From Capra hircus (Eukaryota > Chordata > Mammalia > Artiodactyla > Bovidae): DNA of 64,000 nt. The notes under the pieces are model-generated. The model ran no database searches, was not told the DNA's origin, and was given only the letters and a program-made list of their open reading frames with translations. The translations under genes were made by a program, and so were the position numbers. The stretch's first letter is position 1, and every line of letters begins with the position of its first letter. The stretch spans positions 38,868,575 through 38,932,574 of the forward strand of contig NC_030819.1 in assembly GCF_001704415.2 (NCBI RefSeq). Direction: 5' to 3'. Positions 23,001 to 35,000 of this stretch are shown piece by piece.

Positions 23001-26000
23001 AGTGTGGAATAGTATATGAATTAGCTAAAGGACATACATAGAATAAGGCGACCTTCAGTTCAATTCAGTCATTCAGTTGTGTCCGACTCTCTGTGACCCC
23101 ATGAATCGCAGCACGCCAGGCCTCCCTGTCCATCACTAACTCCCGGAGTTCACTCAGACTCACATCCATCGAGTCAGTGATGCCATCCAGCCATCTCATC
23201 CTCTGTCGTCCCCTTCTCCTCCTGCCCCCAATCCCTCCCAGCATCAGAGTCTTTTTTCAGTGAGTCAACTCTTCGCATGAGGTGGCCAGAGTACTGGAGT
23301 TTCAGCTTTAGCATCATTCCTTCCAAAGAAATCCCAGGGCTGATCTCCTTCAGAAAGGCGACCTTAAATCAGTGAAAATATTGCAGTGTTTTTTGTTACT
23401 TAGCCAAATAACAAGTAGATGCAGTTGATATGAGTTGTGAAGTGTCAACTTGTCTTTGAGTAATTAATATATTTTCCATTTTTTTATATATAGTTAAGTC
23501 ATGAGTCTGTTCTGTCACAATTACTATTTCTTCTTCATAAGTGTGCTCCCAGAAACTTACAGAGAAAAATTGTGAGAGTAGAAGGGAAAGTCAGGCTTAA
23601 TTAACTGTCAGAGTTCTTTTGTGTACCTTTTTTCCATAAGAATTCATTGTTTCTCTTTTTTAAGGATGTTGAAAACACCATGCAGTTTGTGTGAAGCATT
23701 GGAGGAGGGTCCCGTTGTAGAGTTATTAGGGCTTGTGTCTGCTATCTAGTACAAACATTTTGTACAGAGCAGAGATTTCAAACTTTCAGGGCACAGCTAG
23801 GTGGGGAGTGTAGAGAACTTACCACTGACATGAAATCCAGTTTTCTTCCATTGCTTGTTTTTTCTTCAAGCCACTCAGTCATGTCCGACTCTTTGCAACC
23901 CCACGGGCTATACAGTCCATGGAATTATCTAGGCCAGAATACTGGAGTGGGTAGCCTTTCCCTTCTCCAGGGGATCTTTCCAACCCAGGGATTGAATCCA
24001 GGTCTCCCATGTTGCAGGCGGATTCTTTACCAGCTGAGCCACCAGGGAAGCCCAAGAATACTGGTGGGTAGCCTATCCCTTCTCCAGGGGATCTTCCCAA
24101 CCCAGGAATTGAACCAGGGTCTCCTGCATTGCAGGCGGATTCTTTACCAACTGAGCTATCAGGAGAGCCTGTTGCTTCCCTCTTGTAAAAATTGTGTGTA
24201 GCTACTTCTCTAGAAATAGACTTGTTTTTTTAATTTCACATTGTCTCAATTCTATTTATAGAGGGCTTCCCCCACCCCGCTTAGAACATCAATGTTATTT
24301 GAGAATAGAACCTCAAATAAATGTATGGATATAGCTCAGTAAGCTGCTACTCTTATTTTATCTGTTTCAGAGGATTGACATGGTTCCAGAGTTGCTTAGC
24401 TCTAACTTATGTTCCCTGAGATCTAACGTTGACAGGTATTTATGCACACTTCTTCATAAAAACATAGTATTTACTACTTTAATTGATTCCCATTAACAAA
24501 TACTGTCTTACTTTTGTCCATAGGTTGGCATTTTCATGTATTTGGGAAATGACTCACAATGCTGAAATCTTAAAAACGAGGTTTACCAAAAGTGTCATTA
24601 ATTCTAAGGTTGGTTTCATGTTTAATATTTCATGTTGCACATCTTTTTTACTTTTAATAGTGTTCTAGATTGTTTTTTGAAAGTTAGGTGTATTAAAAAG
24701 AAGTTTTCCCCCAGTATTGCCACTAAATCTTGTTGTTTTCAGTTATCTGCTTAATTTTTGATGTTATCTAGAAATGAGGTTATGTGGCAGTTTTTTCTGT
24801 CATCAGAAACTTAGAAAGCCTGTATGCTTAGGTGACCAAGTAAATTCTTTTAGCCCTAATGTAGGAACTCCAGTATTTGAAGTTATCCCAATTTATAACT
24901 GGTTAGTATTTTAAAAGATGGTGTATAAACCATCTTCTTGCTCCTCACATTTTTCACGGAAATGATATAAGCCACAGTTGAATTCTAGTAGAACTAGTCT
25001 GAAATTGATGTTCAAAAAGAATGGAGCCAGATTACATTTCTCACTCCTTTTCTTCTTTTGTATCTTTCATCCGATTTCCTTATGTTCTCATTTTGTTCTG
25101 AATCTTCCTCTGATGTCTGCAAAACCCTCTTTTTCCAGTGATCTATTTTCCAAGTTTACCTTCTTTTTCTCTCCCTTTAACATCTTTCTTTTCTGATTAG
25201 CTAGTGGTTGGAAATAAAGCTTAGTGTGAAACTGACAAGGAGTCATGTGTGAATGATTTAAATTTTCCTAGATTTGTATTTTTAAATAAGGTGAGTTTAT
25301 AATTCTCCCAAAGTTGGTTAGTGTAGCAAAATTTTATATGAAAAAAACTTAGTAAACATGTAACATAAAACATTTTTAGACAAGGAACTCTTAGCTCCTA
25401 GTAGATAAGTTGGTTCTCCCAAGAATCTATCCTGATCTGCATCGCCTAACTCTTTTTTACTATTCCTGATTTTCACTCATAAAACTATATTTTAAAAAAA
25501 GGCTAAAAAATGGCATTTTTCCATGAGGAGGGAAATATAGGAGCAGAGCAGAAAGCTGTTTGTTTATTTAGATTGTACTGGAAATTAATCTTTTCTACTA
25601 TGATTTTCTAATTCTTAGATTAAATACTTAATTTGGGGTATTTAGTAGATTTTCTATAAAACACGATGTCTCAATTCTTATGGTTTTATTATTTGCTGTG
25701 TGTAAGGAAGTACTGGTCATCTGGAAATGATTTCACTTTACAGTCATTATCAAAGAATAATCTAACCTTCCTTTTATTTTAACTTTTCCTAAGTATTTAT
25801 GCATTAAAAGAATAATGAAATAAATGAGAATTTAACAATTCTACCATTTAATTTTGTTTTAATGTAAGTTTGCTTATGTTGTGTAATGCATCAGATAAGA
25901 GTTAATGAACCAGAAATCATCAGTGTGGAATATAAATATTGTAACTAGGAATCTCTTTTGTTATTGATTTTAGGTTTTCTGAAGTCATGGATATTTTAGA

Positions 26001-29000
26001 GTGGAAACATAAATTTTCAGAAGTAAACCAGATTTTCAAGCGTTTGTATTAATGTATGGTTTCCTTTTTTAGGCTTCGCTTACATATGCTGAAGCTCAGA
26101 TGAGAATTGATTCAGCAGCCATGAACGATAATATTACTACTAGTCTCCGTGGACTAAATAAACTAGCTAAAATTTTGAAAAAAAGAAGAATTGAAAAAGG
26201 GTACATTTCAAAAATATTAAGATTTCTTTTACTTCTCCTGTCCTGCTGTTAATGATAACTTGTGAACTCTTTATGAAGTGTTTATCTTGGTCAATGATGA
26301 ATTATTTAATAGACTGAGTAGGGACTCTTAAATAGATACATTCTATTTCTTCTAGCTACCTATTTAAATATTAGCGACTTGATTCTGGACTGATGTTTGT
26401 TCAGGAGTTCTGTTATGTTGAAGACCTTGATATGTCTGAATTAAAGATCTTGAAGAAATTTTTGGAAGGGAAGATCTTCTTGAGACTTTTCTATGGCTTG
26501 TTCCTGATTTTAACTAGAAATGAATTTCAAGACTGAACGTATTTTTCTCAGATGTTTCAATAAAGATAAATGAAGTCCTTGCACTTAGAGTTGGAAGAGA
26601 TTTTTAGAGCATGTTTAATCCATCATCTTCAGTTTTTAAATGATTAGGGGTTACATTGAAGCAGTCTTCCCAAAGATCTGATCACTAGTGGCAGATTCAC
26701 ATCTTTTAGCTGTTATCTCATGGCATTTGCCTGACTGCAAAGGAGTTTTAAGGAATATCCACATACCCAAATCTGTTGAAGTAGTCAGAAGAAATTTGAT
26801 TCTTGAAAAACAATCAACTGTCAGAGTAAAGCAAGTACTTGAGCCTTTCATATGTTGGTCTCTGGATGCCCATGCCCATCCAAAGTGGAATCACAAGTGG
26901 TTACTGAAAGTGGTTTTGTTGGGTAGTGCAAACTCTAGATCTCTGCTGTTTTCATAAGATGTGCCTATTAAAGCAAAAATTAAAGATTAAAAATTCAGTT
27001 CCTGAGTGACACTAGCCATATTCTAAGTGCTTAGGAGCCACATGGTAGGCTGGTGGCTACCATATTGGATAGGGTGGATTGAGACCATTTTCATCCCTGC
27101 AGGACGTTCCATTGACAGTGGTGTTCTAGGTATTTATGCTGAGCCACCCCTACCTAACTCTACTCATATTTCAGTTTTCTGGGAATTTTCTTATGATCCA
27201 AAATACTAAACTTGAAACTGATTTGAAAAGAAATTGAAAGGATAATTTGGATGCAGTAAAACCCAGTGAAAACTTTATTGCTCAAATTTGTCATTAAGAC
27301 GTAAATAAGATGACTATAATTAGATTTCTTTTGTAACGCAAAACAACACATTTTTCATCATATTCATTTATTGAAGGTTTACAGTATGCCAGGTATCAGA
27401 AGTTTTCTTGTAAAAGCAAAGTGAATAAAACCAATTGAAACTATTTTGACAGTTTTAAAATAAGAGATGTCGATTTGTATCTATAATGTAGATTGTGATT
27501 AGGACAGAAAAGCTATTTATTTAATTTGAAAAACACTCTACTTCTAGTTTTGAAAGTAGATACTCATCTAGTGGTAAAACCTATCATTGAGTCTTCTCAG
27601 TCTTAGGGTGAATAGAGAAAGCAATCAGTTAAAAAAAATGGTTATCTTTCACCTTCTTAAAGGATATGTTTTATCTTAAATTATATCTGTCATATGTCTG
27701 TCTTAAAGGATAAGAGTTATGTTTTAAATGTTCTGTGAAGAAATAATGATCAAAATATGATTAGTGTACCTTGCTCTTTAGGTCAAGCTGTATTAATTAA
27801 CACGTTAATTGCAGTGTAGAACCTTGTTGTATTGCTCAAGTTATTTGTCATGGAAAGAAAGGCATATTTGTCAGATTCCCTCTCTAGTATTCCTTCTATA
27901 GTTCTTGCAGTAAAGGTGAGTCAAGGAAAAAAGGATTTGGAATCCCACTTGCCCCAAAATCATCTTTTCCCCTTCTTTGTGATTGTCCGAAGTTACCCAG
28001 CCTCAATAAAATTCTTAGTTTCTGGTTGATTTGGAACTGACTGGATGCAGATAGGTTCATGATGTGTAGAACCACATTATGCTTGCCTTGTGGGAAGAAG
28101 AACTTGCCAAATCTTTAAAGGAGCTGTGCATGTAAAGCACTTAGCCTGGTATGTTATCTGACACGTAGTACTGAGATACTAATAGCCATCAGTATCAGTA
28201 ACGTGAGTTGTGGTTTATCAGTCTCCTCATTGGCTGGTTGAGTGTATGTGGAAGATACTTTTGAACTGAGGATCTTTTGGTGCTACTCATTTGCCCAGGG
28301 AAGCTTCCCTTTTGCCTCTTTCCACCATCCCTCACCCTTCCTATAGTAAATAAAATATAACTGATTGTGTTCTTTATGAAACTTATCAAACCCTCTTATT
28401 TTGGGTACAGAAGACATTCTTTATCCTGAGAAACACAGGGACTCATTTTGTTGTATTGCTGTTGTCCTGCCTTTTAAAATTGATTTTAGAACTATAAACT
28501 ATTAGACCATCTGTGAAAATATAAAGGAACATAAAAGTTAGCAGGTGGTTATAAAGCTTTCAAAAGAAAAACTGTCACATACTTGATTTAATCATTTCTG
28601 TTTTATTTTTTTTTTCTTTTCTTTTTATTTTTTATTTTTTATTTTTTTTAATTTTAAAATCTTTAATTCTTACATGCGTTCCCAAACATGAACCCCCCTC
28701 CCACCTCCCTTCCCATAACATCTCTCTGGGTCATCCCCATGCACCAGCCCCAAGCATGCTGTATCCTGCATCAGACATAGACTGGCGATTCGATTCTTAC
28801 ATAATAGTATACATGTTAGAATGCCATTCTCCCAAATCATCCCACCCTCTCCCTCTCCCTCTGAGTCCAAAAGTCCGTTATACACATCTGTGTCTTTTTT
28901 GCTGTCTTGCATACAGGGTCGTCATTGCCATCTTTCTAACATTTTTGTTTTAAGAGTAACTTCCAGAGTTATATCTGTTACTGCTCACATAACTGATTCA

Positions 29001-32000
29001 CCGCCTTATTTTATTTAGGGCTTTGACTCTTTCTTCTCCAGAAGTTCGATTCCACATGGACAGTGAAACTCATGATCCTATAGATCTGCAGACCAAGGAA
29101 CTCAGGTAGGCAATTTTTTTTTGATGAGTAGTTGATAAGATTATTTTAATATAATATCTAGTGTATATATTAATAAAACATTTGTACCCCCAAATATGTA
29201 TTTTAGTGGAGTCATGATTTCTGTAGAGAAAAATAAATATGATTTTACTTTCTAGTCTCATCTAAAATTCAAATACCTTATTTGTATTATAAAAGAAAAC
29301 TTGCCAGCTTCATTTGTTTTAATGTGTGGTGTATTAGAACTTGACTAGTAATAGTTATTGTAAGTAAAAGAGGATTACCCTCATTAATTTCTTAAGTATT
29401 TAATAGAGAATAATAGGGAATATACTGTGATAGGACAGACCTAGGCCAAAACCCTGGAATCTGAAGTCACACTGCCTCAATTTGGATCCCATTTCTGCCA
29501 ATGACTCCAGACAAATTATTTGACCTCTTTACACTTTGATTTATTTTTAAGTAAAATAGAATTGGTAGTGGTACACACTCATAGGGTGTTGTGAAGAATA
29601 GTCAGAGGTTAAGCCTTGTTATTGTTTTATTGATTTGGGCTAAGGTTTAGGAGGCAAGGGCTTCTCTGGTGGCTCAAATGGTAAAGAATCTGCCTGCAAT
29701 GCAGGAGACCTGGGTTCGATCCCTGAGGCAAGGCTGATTTTGATTAAGTCAGAGTTAGGCCTCTTTCCATACCTCTTATATAAGGTGATTCTGAAATTAA
29801 GCATGCATTTACACTTTTCTAGCAGATGACCAAGGATTAAAAACGGGATTATACTCGAGTTTGTTAGTTAGGACCAGTATGTGCTTTACAGCTTTAGAGC
29901 TACAATTTAAAAATACCTTTGAGTGAACTATGCAAATAAGTCTAATGTTAGTAGGAACAGTACACCCACTACCAAGGGCTCTTTTGAGGAAAATCTTGAA
30001 TCTTGTTTTACCAAAGCAGAACATCAACCATTTCTTCTTACCAAGAATAAAAACCACATTTCTAAGATTGTCCCCATAGTTTTAAAGACATGTTTGGAGG
30101 TCTTCCTAATTAAAAAAAGAAAAAAAATTAACATACTTCAGGAGTCTTGTCAAGAAGTTATGTTGTTAAAGAAGGAAACATGAGTGACAGATTAATAATG
30201 CATGTTCAGTAACTTGGGAGAAAGCACTATTAAACAGAACACAGGGGCTTACCTGGTGATCTAGTGGTTAAGAATCTGCCTGCCAGTTCTGGGGGCATGG
30301 GTTTGATCCCTGGTCTGGGAAGAAGATTCCACATGCCTTGGATAAACTAAGCCCATGTTCCACAACTGCTGAAGCCTGCTCACCCTAGAGCCCATACTCT
30401 GCAATAAGAGAAAACACCACAACAAGAAGTGTGTGCACCACAAAAAAAAGTAACCCCCGCTCACTGCAACTAGAGAAAACCTGCTCACAGCAATGAAGAC
30501 CCAGTGCAGCCAAGCAAATAAATAAAATTATTAAAAACAAAAAAAAGATCACTTACTAATATTTTGTATACACAAATCATTTACTGTGTTTGATGAAAAA
30601 CAGTATCAAATTAGTTAAGAGTTTTGAAGTCAAGTCATAATGGGCCCAGATCCTGTTACACTAGTAATTCTGACCTTTAGTGAGAGATTTATGTTACACA
30701 TCTTTAGTTTTCTTATCTATAAAATAGGACTAGTACCTATATTCATATGTATATACATATATGTATATGTATGTATATACATGCACACATACCACAATGA
30801 AAACAGCACTTATAGCACAATGCCTGGGACATGATAAGCACCCAAAATAACTATTTTAAATATCTTTTCATTTGTGGAATTTATTGGTGAAAATTTCAAA
30901 TTTTTTTAAGCCAATATTGATATGACCTAAATAGCTTTTAATTCTTAGAAAACTGTATTTCTGTAGATACAGAATTAAATAAAAATCTCCTTAGACTCAG
31001 TGTAAAAAGGTGAAAATGCTTATGATTTAGGTTTTACATGTTACTAGAGTTAGTAAAGCTTCTGTTTTTTAATGCTGCTTGTAAAATACCCTTTAGCATA
31101 AGATTTACTCATGCAGTAGGTGAATTGTAAGAGATTGTTAGCATAGTAACTGAAAAATGAAAGGGATGTTTAATTCTTAAAAATACTCATGTGTATATAC
31201 ACATGAATGTTTGCATAGGAATTTTCATTATGTCATTAACAGAAAAGATAACTTGTGAATGATATGTAGAAGTCTCATTCTTTTTCCTTATTTAATGTCT
31301 TTTCATTTGGCAGAGAAACAAATTCCATGGTGGAAGAATTTATGTTACTTGCCAATATCTCTGTTGCAAAAAAAATTCATGAAGAATTTTCTGAGCATGC
31401 TCTGCTTCGAAAACATCCTGCTCCTCCTCCATCAAATTACGAAATTCTTGTTAAGGCAGCTAAATCCAAGGTATGGTTCCACAGCTAGAAACATTGTCTG
31501 TATTCATGTTGTGATGTAGTGTTTGCACTGAATAATCTATAGTCACAGTTCCATAAAAGTTTTGTTTCCTCATGCAAAAATGTGCCAGTAATTCTTTTCA
31601 TTAAAGAAGTCATCTAACTTGGGTATGGTCATCTCTTCACACAGTGAAATCATTTGCCCTATACTAAAGCCAGATATTCCAGGCTACGTTATTTATAATA
31701 TCCTGAACATATTAAACTTTTCCATGTCTCTGTGCTTTTACACATTTTCTTCATGCTTGTGTTACTTCATGTCTCCTCTGAACTACTGACCTTTTAAGAC
31801 TCAGTTGTTTTTTTTTTTCCTCTTTATCTTCAACTCGCTTCAGTCCTCTTTCACATCCCTAAGGAAGAAGTCCATTTTTGCAAACATGGAAAAAAAGAAG
31901 AAGCATAAAAAGGGGAACCCATTTTCTCAGCCCCTTATACCCTCTGCCTCTGGTTAGTAGACTTTTATTTAGACATGATTACCCCTGCTTTGGGGGTGAC

Positions 32001-35000
32001 TATGGCTTACATTGGTTTTCTTTGGATCACTTGCTCAGGCCACATCTTTCCTGTCCAGAAGAGAGAGAAGAAAGGGTGTTGGATCTCAGAGCATTATTCT
32101 AACAGGAGGATGCTGGTTTCTCATTTTTCAGACCTGTATGGTGGGCCGGCTCTTACTATATCCATCAACATTATCAGCTTCTCTTCTCCTCCAAGGCTTA
32201 CTCTGTAAATTGGAGACTTTTCTCTTATTGTCCTGTTTCTTTCTGTGACCTAGGTAGAGGAAGGAAGGTTTATGTATTTTTGCCTCATCTTGCAAAGTAG
32301 AATAGGCAGTTAACTGCTGTATCATCGTGTTGAGCTGTAGTCACCAATACTCTGGCCTTTACTTCTTCATTGAATGAAGGAAAAGGATCCGTAGAGAAAA
32401 TCCCAACATGTGGAAATGGAACCAGATCTGCTTTGACATTTCTCCAAACCAACAAAGATTAGGCGAGAACAGCTGGACTTTGAGAGGCAGCACTACTGCC
32501 CCCACTATTCGTTCCCCCTTGAAACTTCTTGAGAATGTTGGTACTTCAGCACCTTCAAATGAATTCAGAAAAATTTAAGGTTTGATATTACACAAAACCA
32601 CTATGACTTTTACTAAATTTATTTTCAGTTCTCCTAGGTAAGGCTAAAAGGCATAAATACTTATTACCTGGTCAAAAGACACCATACTTTTCTAGCCTGA
32701 TCAGTTACATTTTGTAATGATTTTTAAATGTTTAATTTGATCCCTTTTCCCTATTCTTTGGGCTTCTCTGGTGACTCATATGGTAAAGAATCTGCCTGCA
32801 ATGCAGGACCAGGTTTGATCCGTGGGTCAGAAAGATCCTGTGGAGAAGGGAATGACTACCCACTCCAGTATTCTTGCTGGAGAATTCCATGGACAGAGGA
32901 ACCTGGCAGGCTACAGTCCATGGGGTCCCAAAGACTTGGACACGACCAAGGGACTAACAGTTTTCTCTGTTTATTCACAGAATTTGGAAATTAAAACTGA
33001 TACAGCCAAGGCTTTAGCTGACTCTTTGGACCGGGCAGATTCACCTATTTTCCCATATCTAAACACCCTGTTAAGAATATTAGCAACTCGCTGTATGATG
33101 CAAGCTGTGTACTTCTGCTCTGGAATGGACAATGATTTTCATCACTATGGCTTAGCGTCCCCAATATATACACATTTTACTTCACCCATCCGAAGGTACA
33201 TTTTCTCCTTAACAAATGAGAGATAGAAAATACTTTATTTCAAATTGTAAAAGGATATTTAAATGCTGACATGGCACGATGCTTGTTTTTTCTTCATGTG
33301 TCTAGATACGCAGACATCATTGTTCATCGGTTGTTGGCCGTGGCTATCGGAGCTGACTGTACTTATCCAGAGTTGACCGACAAACACAAGCTTGCAGATT
33401 TATGTAAAAATCTCAATTTCCGGCACAAAATGGCTCAGTACGCTCAGCGTGCCTCTGTGGCTTTTCATACCCAGGTATTTGCCTTCTGTCACTAATGTTA
33501 GCAGAAATGAAGTTTTGTTCACTTTTAATTTGATTGCATAATTTTTTTTTTGTTAACTTCAAAATACTTTAAGGTAATCCTTAATAAGGTGGTCTGCTCT
33601 TTTACAGTTATTTTTCAAAAGCAAAGGAATAGTAAGTGAAGAAGCTTATATTCTATTTGTAAGGAAGAATGCTATTGTGGTATTAATTCCAAAGTATGGT
33701 TTAGAAGGTACAGTGTTTTTTGAAGAAAAGGACAAACCAAAGCCACGGCTTATATATGATGATGAGGTACAGTATTTCTGATGTTTTTTTGGGGGGGGTT
33801 TTCTTTTGGTGGGAGTGGGAACGCTTTGTCTTCAGTAGGTTGCAAGTGGTACCTCTAACTGGTAAAATTATTTTTGTACCCTACAGAATTTTATGCCTAC
33901 TAAGCTTAGCGTTTTACTCACAATTTCTCACCTCAGTATATGTTCTCATATACAAAAGTTATTAATTTCTTTCTACTCTATAAAGTTTTCCCTTCTAAGG
34001 AAAACTTGAATTATACTTTGTTCCTGGTGAACAGATGGATTAAAGTCAAGGAATAAATGGCTGGTGATAGCTCCAAGAAGGGAATTTTATCATCCAGTTC
34101 CCAGTGTGTTTTACCTGACACACTCCCTACTTCCCTGACCTTAGTAGAAATACAAAACAAATCTGCCCAATTACCTGTGTGCTCCTGTACAAGACCAACA
34201 ATTTGCTAGTTAAAGGGTTGAGAAGCCTGTGATTAATGAATAATATATTGGTACCACAGAGTGAAAGGGAGAAGTTTGCACATAAATAGGTCATTTGTAT
34301 GTGAGGGTGTTAGATTAGTGGTTTTGGTTATGTTGAACACCTTGATGCTTATTAAATATTGAGGTTATTTTTAAACTTAAACATTTAAATTAATTTAAAA
34401 GATAAATTATAAAGAATGAGAACCAAGCTTCAAGTGGAAAAAAGCAGTTAAAAATAGTAAAATGTGTTTTGTTTAGATACCATCACTTAAAATAGAAGAC
34501 ACAGTATTTCATGTATTTGATAAAGTTAAAGTGAAAATCATGTTAGACTCATCCAATCTTCAGCATCAGAAAATCCGAATGTCCCTGGTAGAACCACAGG
34601 TAAGACCAGACTTACGCTGTTCATGTTGTTGTGGAATAAACAGTACATGTTTTGTGATAGAGAGTGATACAGTCCTGGGTTACTTCTGTTTAGTATAGAA
34701 TCTTCAAAGTAGTGTGCAGGACAGGTAATCTACAGAGGAAATCCTATTTTATCACTGATTTCCGTAGGCCGCAGGAACTCAGGCATCTGGGCTGCTTCTG
34801 AGTTCCTTGGTTCCACAAATGGAATCCTGAGATCTGCCTAGTTCTTTTTACCAGTTTTGAAATCGGCACTTTTGAAAAGCAGTTTAAAGTGTGACTCACC
34901 CTAAGACATTGGACCTTAACCTTGGTTCTGCTCCCAACACACCTGAGGCCTCTAATGCTGACAGTGGCTCTCAGTAGAGAAACTGAGTATGTTATGGCTA

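Larger units (their letters stand above)
22823..24370. other. DIS3 intron 11 content
   Basis: Holds an antisense BovB end with a perfect TSD (23,056-23,354) and two adjoining antisense Bov-tA copies (23,871-24,170). Confidence 0.75.
26201..29018. other. DIS3 intron 14 content
   Basis: Largest part unassigned; a MER-type DNA transposon remnant lies at about 26,985-27,125 ('aggagccacatggtaggctg') and an antisense L1 3' end at 28,601-28,945, ending about 75 bp before exon 15. Confidence 0.5.
29106..31313. other. DIS3 intron 15 content
   Basis: Contains a MIR remnant (29,440-29,610), a truncated Bov-tA (29,658-29,730), a CHR SINE (30,245-30,548) and an AT-rich TATATG/TACATA simple repeat (30,741-30,791). 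Confidence 0.6.
31471..32980. other. DIS3 intron 16 content
   Basis: Mostly unassigned sequence, then a Bov-tA SINE at 32,760-32,959 that ends only 21 bp before exon 17. Confidence 0.6.
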
